Source: Cryoendolithus antarcticus
Lineage: Eukaryota; Ascomycota; Dothideomycetes; Cladosporiales; Cladosporiaceae
Length of the DNA stretch: 64,000 nucleotides
Direction: 5' to 3'
Assembly: GCA_002077065.1 (NCBI GenBank)
Contig: NAJO01000013.1
Span: 744,001 to 808,000, forward strand
The notes beneath the pieces are model-generated. The model worked only from the letters and a program-made list of their open reading frames with translations, did not search any database and was not told the origin of the DNA. Shown piece after piece: positions 22,931-33,504 of this stretch. Numbering within the stretch: the first letter of the stretch is position 1; every line of letters begins with the position of its first letter. A program made the position numbers and the translations under genes.

Positions 22931-23385
22931 GCGGAAGAAGCGACGGGGTGAGCGTACGAGTTGGTGAGGTGATGATACTGTACATATGAGTGAGATCGCA
23001 AAAATGCAAGTGTTGTGGTCGCTCCTTCTCCTATATCACTCCATAATCATGAACCCGCAAGACCAACCATTTGGAGCTCCAAGATCATCTGCGTGCTGGC
23101 CAGAACATCGCCAAGTGGAACACTGACACGCTAGAGCAGATCGTAGCGATCTATTGGCCCGTGACGCGCGCCGATAACCAAGTTCCTTCGCGAGAGTTTC
23201 TGAGGTGGCATCTAGCCGAGGACAGCGCTGTTTTTGTCGTCATAGCTCGATGTTTGGACGAGGAGGTAAGGGTTGTTTGTGATTGCCGTCCATCGAATTC
23301 ATCCCGTAACAATACCAACCAACTTCATCGTCGTAACCAGAATCAGCTCCAGCCCACTTCCAACTACCCCGCAAACAGTAGCAAG

Positions 23386-24379
23386 ATGTCTTCCGGAGAG
23401 CGCCAAAGACTCGGCAACAGCCTGTCCAAGGATGGTGATCGCATCGCCGACAGCCTGAGGGAGAAGAGAGACGTCGCAGCTGACGCGGCCGAGGACGCGA
23501 AGGAGAACGTCAAGGAGGGCGCCGACAAGGCCGCGCAGAAGGCCGAGGAGACTAAGGAGCAGGCGAAGGCCAACGCCGAGAAGGCGAAGGAGAAGACTAA
23601 GGAGGCCGCGGAGGAGGCCAAGGAGAAGGCTGTGGAGGTCAAAGATAATATCGTGCAGCGATTGAGGGAGGATGGCGTGTATGTCGCGCAATTTCTGATG
23701 ACAAAGGTGATGGATGTTGACTGATCGTGATGCAGTGTCAACCCTGCGGGCCTCCAAATGGCCGCATTTGGGGGCGTGTTCCTTGCTGCGATTCCATTGA
23801 CCTCGTGGATTTCGTCGCCAGGTGGCGTTCTGGAGAAGGCTGTCAATGGCGTCTGCCACTCCGTTGTCTACCTAGGCACCGCTGGCCGAACTAGCGTGAT
23901 CGCGCAGACCAGCAAGATCGCTGCCCTCAGCACGCTCTATGTTGCCATGACGTAAGTCACTGTTGTGCACTATATATCACGAGACAACGAACACTAACAG
24001 ATTTATCAGCTACGCCATCTCCGGCGCAGGTAGCGCAGCTGGCATCGCCGCTGGCAACGAAGATGGCCGCGACAACAAGGAGCCCCGCAAGCAAGTCGCC
24101 AATCTCCGCGGCTTGCCTCTCCGCCTCCACAGCGCCCACTACAACATGATGGAGATGTTCCCCGGCTTCGCCATTGGCGCCGCATTGTCAGCCGCCCTCG
24201 CACCCACTGACCAGGGCTTGGTCAACTTGCTCGGTCTGCACGTTTTGGCGAAGGTGTTCGTCCACTACCCGGCGTACCTCCTCGGCTATGACCAGCCCAG
24301 AACGCTGGCGCATATTATTGCGACGGCGAGTGTCATCAATGTCTCGTTGAGGCTGGCGAAGAGGGGCTTGTTGGTGTAG
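23386..24379 (+). CDS. MAPEG-family membrane protein with an LEA-like N-terminal helix, three exons
   Basis: Predicted protein of 292 aa. Exons: 23386-23678, 23736-23951 and 24010-24379. Introns start GTATGT and GTAAGT; the second acceptor is chosen because it leaves about 12 nt after the CTAAC branch site, though an AG nine bases earlier also keeps frame. Residues 11-95 form a highly charged Ala/Lys/Glu repeat helix like group 3 LEA proteins (AEDAKENVKEGA, AEKAKEKTKEAA). The C-terminal part has four to five hydrophobic spans and the MAPEG-like RLHSAHYNMMEMFPGF block. MAPEG proteins are glutathione-dependent membrane enzymes or homologues. The join is within exon 1/exon 2 and does not depend on uncertain splicing. 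The actual activity is unknown. Confidence 0.72.
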
Positions 24380-24723
24380 AGTCGATGTGGTGAACGGCGT
24401 GGAAAGGCGGAAGGAGACTTATTGTAAGATCCGGTACTTGTCGCTTCAGAATGCCAATTATCCCCAGACTGGTGTAAATAGCACTGGTAAATGTACTGCA
24501 AGGTTCAAAACACTGTCATTTCACTACAGTCAAGGACGAGTCCTTGCTGCCACATCCATCAAGCGATTGGATCGCTGACCATTTCTGGTAGAGGTGACGA
24601 ATAAATGTTTCTAGCCATTGTATGGTAGTGAATCCAATTGACAGGACTATAATAGGCCCACCAAAGGCTTAAAGGTCCGGGAGCAAGATCTCATCCACCG
24701 ACTATGCTACACTACTAATGCTT

Positions 24724-25534
24724 TCAAGTAAGACGAGGAAAGGACTTGTACCCCTGATCTTTCACGAACGTGGCTAACGCAGGCACATTCGCCTTGCCAT
24801 CGATCAGCTCCTCGATAAATTCAGCATGAGCAGCTCCATCAACGCCCTTCAGCATGGGATCTCCCTGTTCGGTCCGCTGGTCAATGTAGTAGAAGCTATG
24901 ATAACAATCTCAGCGAAGTCCAGTCCAACTCTGGCATCATTCCCTCACTTACCGCGAGTCCTTCTCATTGGCGGCTGCGGCATTTGCAGCACTGCTGACC
25001 AGGAATGCTGCAGCACTCTTGCCGGTTCCGAGCGTCAGGAGACCCTTATCGGCCAGGGGAGCCTCGTTGAGGCAGTTGCCGACGAAGACGAAAGTGCCAG
25101 TGGCCGAAGAGGAGATCTTGCTGAAGCTCGCAACGGCTTCTTTTAAGCGACGAACGGGGAAATCGTGTTGACCGCGAGGTCTTGCTCGAAGTGCTCGAGG
25201 CTGACGTCGAATGGCGTCTTGTAGTTGGTGGGGTGGAGAGCGGCGCCTGCATGGTCCATCAGCTTTATGCATCATGGTCCGATGAGCTTGCGAACTTACC
25301 ATTGTACACAATCATACTTGGTTCGCCCCAGGCGTCGCGGACTTTCTTGAAGACAGCGCTCACATTGGTGGGCGTGCTGAGGTCGTAGGTGAGAGACAAT
25401 GTGTTCTGGTCATTAATTTGGGCACCAGAACGCGACACAGAGGCGACCCTATAGCCCTTTCCCTGGAGCATCTGAGTCACGCTTGCACCGACACCCTTAC
25501 CGGCGCCGAGAAGGATTGCGATTGGTTTGCTCGT
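24724..25534 (-). pseudogene. Short-chain dehydrogenase gene with lost start codon and a frameshift
   Basis: Three exons are recognisable: 25534-25300, 25246-24953 and 24895-24724, with normal GT..AG introns. The product would be an NAD(P)-binding SDR: an AILLGAGKGVGA nucleotide loop, SVSRSG, MIVYNGAALHPT after splicing, LAVNTISPFVA, VFVGNCLNEAPL, LGTGKSAA and a C-terminal FYYIDQRT segment. Two lesions are visible. Where family members start with Met-Ser-Lys-Pro, the codon at 25534-25532 is ACG, and no upstream in-frame ATG is found before a stop. In exon 2 the frame hits TAA right after ISPFVA, and similarity continues in another frame, indicating loss of one base. I see no upstream exon that would supply a start. 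Confidence 0.7.
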
Positions 25535-26188
25535 GATGTGCAGTTGGTCTGCGACACTTGCAAGGAAATGTAGTTCAGATACCGCTTGGGAAGTTGAGAT
25601 GTGCGACGAAGACTATGGCACTGTACCATACGTACCTGCCTTGGGTTTCTATCGCACATCCATATCGGGCATTCGGGCGCTGACCATTGAACTTTTGGAA
25701 TCAACAGCACTGCACGAGTGAAGTCAATGTACGGTGTTACGGTTTGCTGACTGAGTATTTGAGCTGCCTGCGCGTTCATCCCGTCACTGGTTCGGATTCG
25801 GGTTGGCCAGAGTTTTGCAAAAGGCGGTGGCTTACCATAGCACCTGTCAGCCTTGTTAGTGCGCAGACTGTTGGGTGTGATGCGGTCGATGGGCAACAGA
25901 AGTAGAGCACTGGGACATCATTGTTGGGGTTATGCGTGTCACTTTCACAGGCTCTGCCGTCGTATCACAGGCCGACTGAGAGCCCGTCGCATAGAGATTC
26001 CGATTTCCATTCGGCTGTATCTCCGTAAGGGCCATGCGCGGCGAAAGAGAGAGGATCGTAATCACCCTTCAAGCTCATGTAGAGTCCGCTAAAGGCGACG
26101 GACCTATATGCTACCAGCGACCCCTCGATATAACACGTAGCAATGTGGTCTCAACACGAACGCAGACGCTGCTGTGCTTATCAAGTGC
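25535..26188. other. Intergenic region, no gene recognised
   Basis: About 650 bp between the 5' end of the decayed SDR gene and the 3' end of the Zn2Cys6 gene. A consensus 5' splice site (CAG then GTACGT, near 25634 on the minus strand) follows a short ATG frame, but that frame stops before the site, so it does not rescue the SDR start. I see nothing else. Confidence 0.4.
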
Positions 26189-27942
26189 TCATCCAGTATG
26201 CAACATCTTGTACATCGCATCCATACGTCCTGGCCACCAGTCTGTCGGCTGACCGTCACCCCCAAGCTCACTTGAGTGGACTTCTACCATACGCTTGGTC
26301 AGCCGATCGAGCTCGAATTTGCCAATAGGTCCGATCCACCAGACTTCATCTAACAGCAGAAGGAGCACTAGCCAGTGTGCGAAGATGTTAAGAGCCATCG
26401 TGACTACTATATCCTCACATAGTGGAGGTGCAAAGACAGCCAAAACGAGATCAGTTGGACTTGAAGGCGACTCATCTCCGAGCTCTCGGCGAAGTAATTC
26501 TATGAACCCAGTCGGCGCCCTTTGCACGAAGTTGAGGATCGTGTAACGTAGTGGCCGCACACCGGATGCCGACACTGCGTTCTGGACGAAGCGACGAAGC
26601 CAGGGCGCAAGGTCGCCCGCATTGCTGTCCGGTAGTACCTTCGACCTGGCCGTACCCGCCTGGTTGCTATCGGCGAAGACGTCCCGGAAAATCGCGCTCA
26701 GCAGATCCATGGCGGATGCGCATGAACATCGATCGCATTCACAGAAGCCGCCCGGTCCGCCACAGAGTTGGCCAAATTCGAGTGCCGAGCTTGATCGAGC
26801 ACGCAACTCGCTGAGCGCCGCGCCGTATGTTGCACGCAGGACAGGGAACAACGCATGGCATTGTTCATTATATGCGTTTGCCATCGTGTTCGCGGATGCG
26901 TGAGCTTCGCCGCCCGCTGGAGTGTCTTCTGGGTACTGCTCAACATTGGATTCGTGGTCTGATATCTCAGACTGTGCCGAGTCTTGGCGGAAAGTGAGGC
27001 CTTCGAATGCAAGGTAGGGGGCTCGTGTCAGGAGAACATAGCGTAGTCCGTCCGATGGAGTTCGAGGCATGGTCAGCGGAGTAATCTGCGACAGTCTTAT
27101 ATTGATGCAGTGACTTGCTGGCGCGAAGCACACCATCATCGCGGCATTTGCTAGCACGTAGCTACTCTGTCCAGCGTCGTGGATGACATTCTGTATGAGC
27201 CTAACAGACTCCTGGTGCCGCGTTTCAGCGAATTCGAGCAGCTCGCTGACCGTCTTGCGCATGTCAGGATGGTCTAAATTCTCGTTCAGGAGGTCCACAC
27301 ATTTGCACGCTGCTGCAAGTGCCAGTAGAGAACACATCACTGGTCGGCTTTGCAGTGCCAGCCCGGGAATGCCGATTTGGAGGGCAGACAGGCCAGCTGC
27401 GTCGAATGGGATAGTCTGTGCGGTGTGCGCAATGTAGTGGCTCAAGAGTTCTCTCTCCAGATCGGTCATACTCAACGGGGACATATCCCGCACGCCATGC
27501 CTTGATGGACGAAAGTTGAAGTCCAAGGTCATCGGCTTGAGCATCTTGTTTTCGCTAGCGGATGGGTAGGTTCTGCGAGACCTCTCTCCATCGCTTGACG
27601 AAGGACTGCAAAGCCTTTCAGCGCCTCCGTCAATGGCAGACCGTTGTTTCGATACCTTGGGAGCGATGGTCGGCGAACTTCCTGGCGGCCACTCGCAAGC
27701 GCGACCTCCGCTTAAGCATCTGGAGCAGCTCGGCCGTAACTCGTCACACTAGACGCTTCGTCACCTCGCCATTTCCTCTCGCATGTGCATCGACGTGCGC
27801 TCACCTTCTTGCGCTGTTGCTTACACCTCAGGCAACCGACTCTCGATTTCGCGTGCGATCTCCTAGGTCGGAAATGCATGGCAGGTACACACTCTGGCGT
27901 AGTCGAGTTTCTGTACACCTGAGAGGCTCCTTTGGTTGACAT
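26189..27942 (-). CDS. Zn(II)2Cys6 transcription factor, two exons
   Basis: Predicted fungal-type nuclear regulator of 565 aa. Exon 1 is 27942-27805; the intron (27804-27749) runs GTGAGC to TCTAG; exon 2 is 27748-26189. The intron lies inside the zinc cluster. Exon 1 gives GCLRCKQQRKK and exon 2 begins CDELRPSCSRC, so the splice recreates Cys-x2-Cys-x6-Cys-x6-Cys-x2-Cys-x6-Cys exactly. A basic, Ser-rich linker follows, then a helical region with features of the fungal-specific regulatory domain (DLERELLSHYIAHTAQ, LLALAAACK, HQESVRLIQ). No target is known. The exon 1 start is the ATG at 27942; the frame extends upstream only through non-ATG codons. Its 5' end is about 450 bp from the divergent DUF1275 gene. 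Confidence 0.85.
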
Positions 27943-28394
27943 CTCAGCGGATGATCGCGACACTGTTAGCGAACAGCAACAAGAAACAACAGAAAGTAAA
28001 CAGGTTAGAAGCGGGCTTCATTGGAGTTCAAAGGAATGTCTCCTTTGTGGGTTGCAGTCGGTCTTCAAACCGGCCACCGTCTGGGCAGCCATACGGTATG
28101 CAGCATCGCATGCTGCAGACTCAGCCTCGCGCGATGCCCAATGTAGTCAGTCGCATGGAGTGCTGCGCACGTCGAGCAGACAAGTCGAACCACATCAATG
28201 CGGTGGTGACAAATGGTGCCATGAGTCTTTCAATGCTGACACTTCCGCCATGGTCCCTGCGAGTGCATCCTTGCTCGCGTGCTTGGCGCTCGGCTACCGG
28301 GAAGCCGCTGCGCCTATACGCGCTTGCGGGCAGTCCACGACAGACCATTGAATGCTGGAGGTGGCCCCTTGTGAGAATTCTACCCGAACTACCC

Positions 28395-29203
28395 ATGCCG
28401 AGCCAGACCCGAGCCACGACGGACACGGCCGTTAACGAGAGCGAGCATGAGACCACGCCACTGCTCCAAGAGTCAGAGAACAGCCATGCGTTGACGGCTC
28501 GGCTTCACAATCACTTGGTCGCGGACATTAGCGAGCCATGGGCAGATCTGGCTCTCCTGTCCTGCTCGGGACTTCTCGATAGCAGCAGCGTATTCATCTG
28601 GGGCAGTCTCGTGAGCATGCGAACAGGTATGGGCTGACCATGTCGCCGCGCTCTCTCATGCACTGCATGTGGCTAATGCCCACACAGGCAACACAATATA
28701 CCTAGGACTCGGCCTCATCGCACCCGCCGAAGATGACCGCTGGCTCAGGTCTGGCACCAGCATACTCTGCCTCTGCCTCGGAAGCTGCTTCTTCAGCACC
28801 TATCATCGAGTCCTGTCGCCACGCAAACACTGGGTCTTAGTCTCGTCGTACCTTCTGCAGCTAGTCATGATGACGGCAGCAGCTTTGATAGTCACACTGG
28901 GACCGAAGACCAGCAGAGAAGCACGCTTTAGTCTCTGGGTCGGCGTTCCTATTGCCTTGATCGCATTCCAGTCCGCCAATCAAGCTGTGACGAGTCGAGT
29001 CCTACAATATTATGGGCTGACCAGTGTGGTGTTGACATCGAATTACTTGCGATTTGTTCTCAGATCCGAAGTTGTTCACTTCTGGGTTGTGGGAGAATGC
29101 GGAGAGGAATCGAAGAATTGCTGCCCCGGTATTGCTCTTGCTGGGCGCGATGCTAGGAGGACTGTGGTCTCGGAGTAACATCGGCTTGATTGGCGCGCTG
29201 TAA
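28395..29203 (+). pseudogene. DUF1275 (YoaK-like) membrane protein gene with a one-base insertion
   Basis: Exon 1 (28395-28626) and exon 2 (from 28688) are joined by a GTATGG..ACACAG intron that recreates SMRTGNTIYLGLGL, typical of DUF1275. Such proteins are multi-span membrane proteins of unknown function. Exon 2 reads well to VVLTSNY, then the frame continues with unrelated residues to a stop at 29176-29178. In another frame, starting at the next codon, the expected C-terminus appears: CDLFSDPKLF, GLWENAERNRR, LLLLGAMLGGLW and SRSNIGLIGAL, ending at TAA 29201-29203. Removing one T of the TT at 29047-29048 would join the two. It is either a real frameshift or a sequence error. The frame is also open upstream of the chosen ATG. 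Confidence 0.72.
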
Positions 29204-29484
29204 AGTGCTGTCGTGTTGAAGTTGGGCGTAACTGCAGCTTGGTTCTTCTGGGCTGCCGATTGTGCTGTCGATGAATGATCCCTGAGGTCTCGAGGTATGG
29301 GACCATCATCTGAGGCATTCTTCTGCGGCTCGCGAGTTCCAAGTTGGTCGATCTCACTCTGATGTGGCACCGGTAGCAGCGGTAGTATTAGGACCACTGA
29401 TGCACCTGCAGCAACTCCACTAGAGACACATGTACCGAAGTAGAGAGGCTAGTCATCGGTTGAGTATGCGGTCGGCGACGCGAT

Positions 29485-30408
29485 TCATCCAGGCTTCACC
29501 AGGTTCTCGAACAATTGATCGCGCTCGCGCGTGAGCTTACGTAGCTCGTCCCGTGCGGCCTCAACCGCTTTCCGCGCGTCACTAATGTTCGAGGGCAATC
29601 CTTGAAAAGTGTCAAGCTCTGTACAGACTGTGCCGGTCATGTCAGTCAAACGCGATTGCAAGTGAGCAATACGAAAACTTGTACACGTAGGTTGCATACC
29701 TTCTTTGTGCACTTGCTGTTGGCGCAAGAGTGCATCGCTGTGCTTTGCAAGATCCACAACGTTCGTAGCTGAAGACTGAGGCCGAATTGCAGTGTACCGC
29801 TCTTCGTACTCGCCGATCTTGGCTTTAAGATGCTTCGCATGCTTCGCCCACTCGATCGTCTTTCCCGGAAGGTCGTCGTCGGTATGAACCGTATCGTCAC
29901 TAAGGTCTCGTAGGATTGCCTGTAGTCGTGTCGTATCTATTTGCTGCATTTCGACTTGCCGTGCGAGTCTGTCTGCCAGTTGAGACGCCTCGAACTGTTG
30001 ATGCTGAAGTGAGATTGCAGCCGCCGCGAGGTCCACAGGCTGACCTCCAAGCGGGAGATCAAGCACTACAATAGCCTGTGCTAGCATCTGTAGACTGGCC
30101 GTACCATCAGCACTCAGTCTGTGATTGATGATCTTGTAGACTTCATCGCCTGAAGGTTCCCTCGTCAATGCTTGCAGTGCAGACCTCCCAAGCTTCTCAA
30201 CCGCGTTACGTTGTTCATCAGCATGATCACACAGGGTTGCTAATACCAGCAATGCTTCCAGAATCTCCTCATTGCGCTCGAATGTGGGAGGTCTCCTGCC
30301 GTTGTATTTCTTTGACAGAAACGCGTCGACGAACTGCCAGTCCTGTGCCTGAGCTCGGGCAATGCGAGCTTTAGATGGCGACACAAGCCAATCTGCCTCG
30401 CCGCTCAT
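29485..30408 (-). CDS. HAUS1: HAUS augmin-like complex subunit 1
   Basis: A single-exon coiled-coil protein of 307 aa. HAUS1 is a subunit of the augmin complex, which recruits gamma-tubulin to existing microtubules for branching nucleation in the spindle. The N-terminus has the fungal HAUS1 pattern: SPSKARIARAQAQDWQFVDAFL, GRRPPTFERNEE and a leucine-rich helical segment. Heptad-rich helices fill the middle (about 140-215) and the C-terminal 50 residues. A GTATGC near 29700 could act as a 5' splice site, but no suitable acceptor is close and the frame stays open. Identification rests on the N-terminal pattern and overall coiled-coil layout. Confidence 0.75.
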   Translation of the reverse strand: MSGEADWLVSPSKARIARAQAQDWQFVDAFLSKKYNGRRPPTFERNEEILEALLVLATLCDHADEQRNAVEKLGRSALQALTREPSGDEVYKIINHRLSADGTASLQMLAQAIVVLDLPLGGQPVDLAAAAISLQHQQFEASQLADRLARQVEMQQIDTTRLQAILRDLSDDTVHTDDDLPGKTIEWAKHAKHLKAKIGEYEERYTAIRPQSSATNVVDLAKHSDALLRQQQVHKEGMQPTCTSFRIAHLQSRLTDMTGTVCTELDTFQGLPSNISDARKAVEAARDELRKLTRERDQLFENLVKPG

Positions 30409-31183
30409 CTTGCTAGTGCAGAATAATCGTTGAGGAAAAGGAGTTCATCGCTCTGCGTCGGGTCACACAACGTGAGGTATATCGACATTGAAGTCGACAA
30501 GCGACTGCCTTGTGGCACGGGCCCCACTTCCGGCACGCTTTACCACACGCCTTCGATTTCAGACTCCTTCCATCACCCCTTGCACACTGCATGGCATGCG
30601 AGCTATTGAAGTCAGTCAAGGCTACGAAAGCCTACGTACCATGCCAACATGCTAGTCAGAGCATCACGAGCGATCCGTGTCGCCGTCAGTCTCGATCGCC
30701 CGGCTATCGTTCCGAAGCGATACCTCAATCGCGTCCAAGTCACACACAGCACAATGGCGCGACATCACCGAGTGATCCGAGTCAATCATTTCAAGTGCGA
30801 TCCCTCCGCCATGCGCATTGCCATCGCTTGCCCGCGTGGTCGCCAGGGGATGTTGTGGAGTAACAGGCATTCTCCGCGCTCTCTTCACGTTCGCGTCGCG
30901 GGAAACGTCTTCCTGCTGTGCCCTAATCACGCTACCGATGATTCCCCGGGTCTAGACATTGCGCTCCTGGACCTGCTGGCGGTAGTCGTCTTGCGAGTGT
31001 GCATGCTGTGTTCTACACATGTGTGGCATGCTCTTCTCACTATGTCGTTTGGGCTTTCCTTGATCTTTGGACCTCTCGTACAGTCCTGCCACAATTCATA
31101 TTCCTCGATCTGTCCTGTCTTGATCAATCTCACTCTCCGGGCGCACAGCCGTCTTGACTCTCGTAGTGAGAGTCGTGAACAGC
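30409..31183. other. Divergent promoter region between HAUS1 and the MFS gene
   Basis: About 775 bp between two divergent start codons. A 203-codon ATG frame (30649-31260) runs through it and into the MFS first exon in another frame. It has no domain and I take it as chance. No distinct regulatory element was recognised. Confidence 0.4.
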
Positions 31184-33218
31184 ATGACCGAAAAGAAGAT
31201 CGAGACCATGGCTATGGAACACGCGGAACAGTCCAGCGATTATGGCAAAGATCGCATTGAACAAATTCACGCAGATGGTGTGTCGTTCACAGCCACCACC
31301 AGGCATGTTCCAAAACTGACAAAATGTAGGAACTGTCGACTTTGTTGCCCAAGAGGCCGTAGGAGGCGAACTAGTCAATATGCCTAAGGGTTACTATCGC
31401 AGCCCTCAGTTCATTGGCACGGTGATTGCAACGTGCCTTGCCTCGATGTGCGCATATCTTGGATGGGTGTTGCCGGCAAATACACTGTAAGCTCACCGTA
31501 GCTACGCGAGTTGAGCCCCGACTAACACTCGTACAGCCTCCTCATCAATGAGGATATCGGCCCTAGCCCAAACCTGTATTGGGTCTCGACCATCTGGACA
31601 CTGGGCTCTTCGATCGGCTTCCTCCTTTTCGGTCGTCTCAGCGACATCTTCGGACGCAAAGAGATCATCATGGGCGTCAACGTCCTCGGACTGGTAGGGT
31701 GCATCGTCGGCGGTACGGCACACAGCATCAACCAATTGATCGGCGCGATGGCATGCCTGGGCCTCGCTGCTGCTGGTCAACTGTCTTTCGGCATCATCCT
31801 CGGCGAGCTGGTGCCGAACAAGCAGCGCGGACCTATCGTGGTTCTCACGTTCGCCACTGCGATACCATTCAGTACGTTCGGGCCCGTGATAGCGAGATGT
31901 TTCATCCTGTATACCGCCCAGGGCTGGCGCTGGAGCTACTACATCGGTATTATCCTACAAGTCGTCACTCTGGTGCTCTACCTGTTCCTGTACCATCCAC
32001 CAAGATTCGAACAACTGCACAAGGATAAGACAAGATTCCAAGCTTTCAAGGAATTGGACTTCATCGGGATCTTCCTCTTCGTCGCTGGGTGGGTGATTTT
32101 CATCATCGCACTTTCATGGGGAGGGCAAGCATACCCATGGAGGAGTGCCCCAATGATTGCCACACTAGTTGTCGGCGGACTGACCATCATTGCATTTGGC
32201 GTATATGGTGAGGCACCCATACGGTCTTGTCGTTTGCTTAATGCTAACTGCTGGACAGAGAGCTACTTTTGCAAGAAGGTCCCTCTGATGCCGCCCCATT
32301 TATTCAAGAACATTGGCTTCGTCGCTGTCATTACCTGCGCAGCTATCGGCGCAATGGTGTACTACGCACTCACGATCCTTTGGCCAACCATGATCTCGAC
32401 CCTCTACACACCGGACATCATGCAAGTAGGCTGGAAATCGTGCCTGGTTGGCGGTGGGATTTTGCTCGGCCAAATTATTGGAGGGTTGAGTCTTTCCTAT
32501 GTTCCAAAGGTCAAATGGCAATCGATCGCAACCTGCATCCTGGGAGGCGGTTTGATCTCATCGCTCGCCTCCGTGTCTGCGAGTAATGAGACCGCCGCTA
32601 TTGTCCAGGGCCTCTTGGGTGTCATTTGTAAGTACCCCCACCCTCTGCTATGCTCTTGATAGCTAGCTAACATCGCCCAGTCATCGGCATCATCGAAAAC
32701 ATTACGTTCCCTGGTGTCACACTTCTCTGGGAGGTATGGGAAAAGACTCTCCGACCCTCTGCTGTCACTGCTAACAAAGTCAGCCCCAGGATATCGGCCT
32801 CGCCACCGGTGTGCTCGGAAGTATACGCGGCATGGCCGGCGCCATCGCACAAACGCTTTACGTCAGCATCCTCACGAATAAAGTGACGGAGAACCTTACC
32901 GCCTACGTGCCTCCTGCGGCGATCGAAGCCGGCTTACCTGCTACCTCAATCACGACGCTCTTTGCTGGCATCGGCGCTGGCGACTTCTCGAGCACACCTG
33001 GTATCACGCCCGCCATCACCGCTGCCGTTGGTGGTGCACTGCAGAGGGCATATACTGAAGCGTTCCATGTCGTGTTCTATGCCACCATCCCATTCTCTAT
33101 CATCCTGGTTATAGCAGCATTCTTCGTTCCGGACATGGACAGGTTCTTGCACAACAACGTGGCTAAGAAGCTGCAGGGACGGGTCAACGGTACCCATGAG
33201 GTGAATGAGAAGGTCTAG
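31184..33218 (+). CDS. MFS transporter of the TRI12 / siderophore type, six exons
   Basis: Predicted 592-aa plasma-membrane carrier of the DHA-type, 14-span TRI12-like group, whose known members export small molecules or import siderophores. Exons: 31184-31277, 31330-31486, 31537-32207, 32259-32627, 32681-32733 and 32784-33218; all introns are GT..AG, about 50-55 nt. The splices recreate family text: VNMPKGYYRSPQFIGT after exon 1, ANTLLLINEDIGPS at exon 2/3, and WEPQDIGLATGVLGSIRG at exon 5/6. The MFS loop motif GRLSDIFGRKE lies between spans 2 and 3. A hydrophilic N-terminal tail of about 45 residues precedes the membrane region, as in relatives. The substrate cannot be told from sequence. 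A convergent C2H2 regulator lies 290 bp downstream, but no biosynthetic genes are nearby. Confidence 0.88.
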
Positions 33219-33504
33219 CTTTGCGCTGCCTAGCTTAGCTGTACAAGATTCTATCTCTCCCGAGTATAACACTTCTGGTATCAACACATTGTGTCACCGT
33301 GCACCGGGCGCGTTCTGTTGCGAATCTTGCCGATCTTTTGCCTCCGACTCCCATGTTAAGCAGTGCCAGCCCACATGTTAAAACACCAGGAGCCACATCC
33401 CCGCGTGAACGCCGGTGTGTTGAGCCGCGTTGAGTGTGCTGTATTCCACCCGAACGCCTATCCAAACAGAAAGCAATCGTCCCGAGCATTAATGCCTTGA
33501 TGAT

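Noticed and set aside
29640..29705. A possible intron in HAUS1 starting at GTATGC
   Set aside because: No acceptor AG of suitable distance follows, and the reading frame is open and coil-like through the site.
30649..31260. A 203-codon plus-strand ATG frame upstream of the MFS gene
   Set aside because: It runs into the MFS first exon in a different frame, has random-like composition and no domain. The MFS start at 31184 with a clean splice chain explains the region better.
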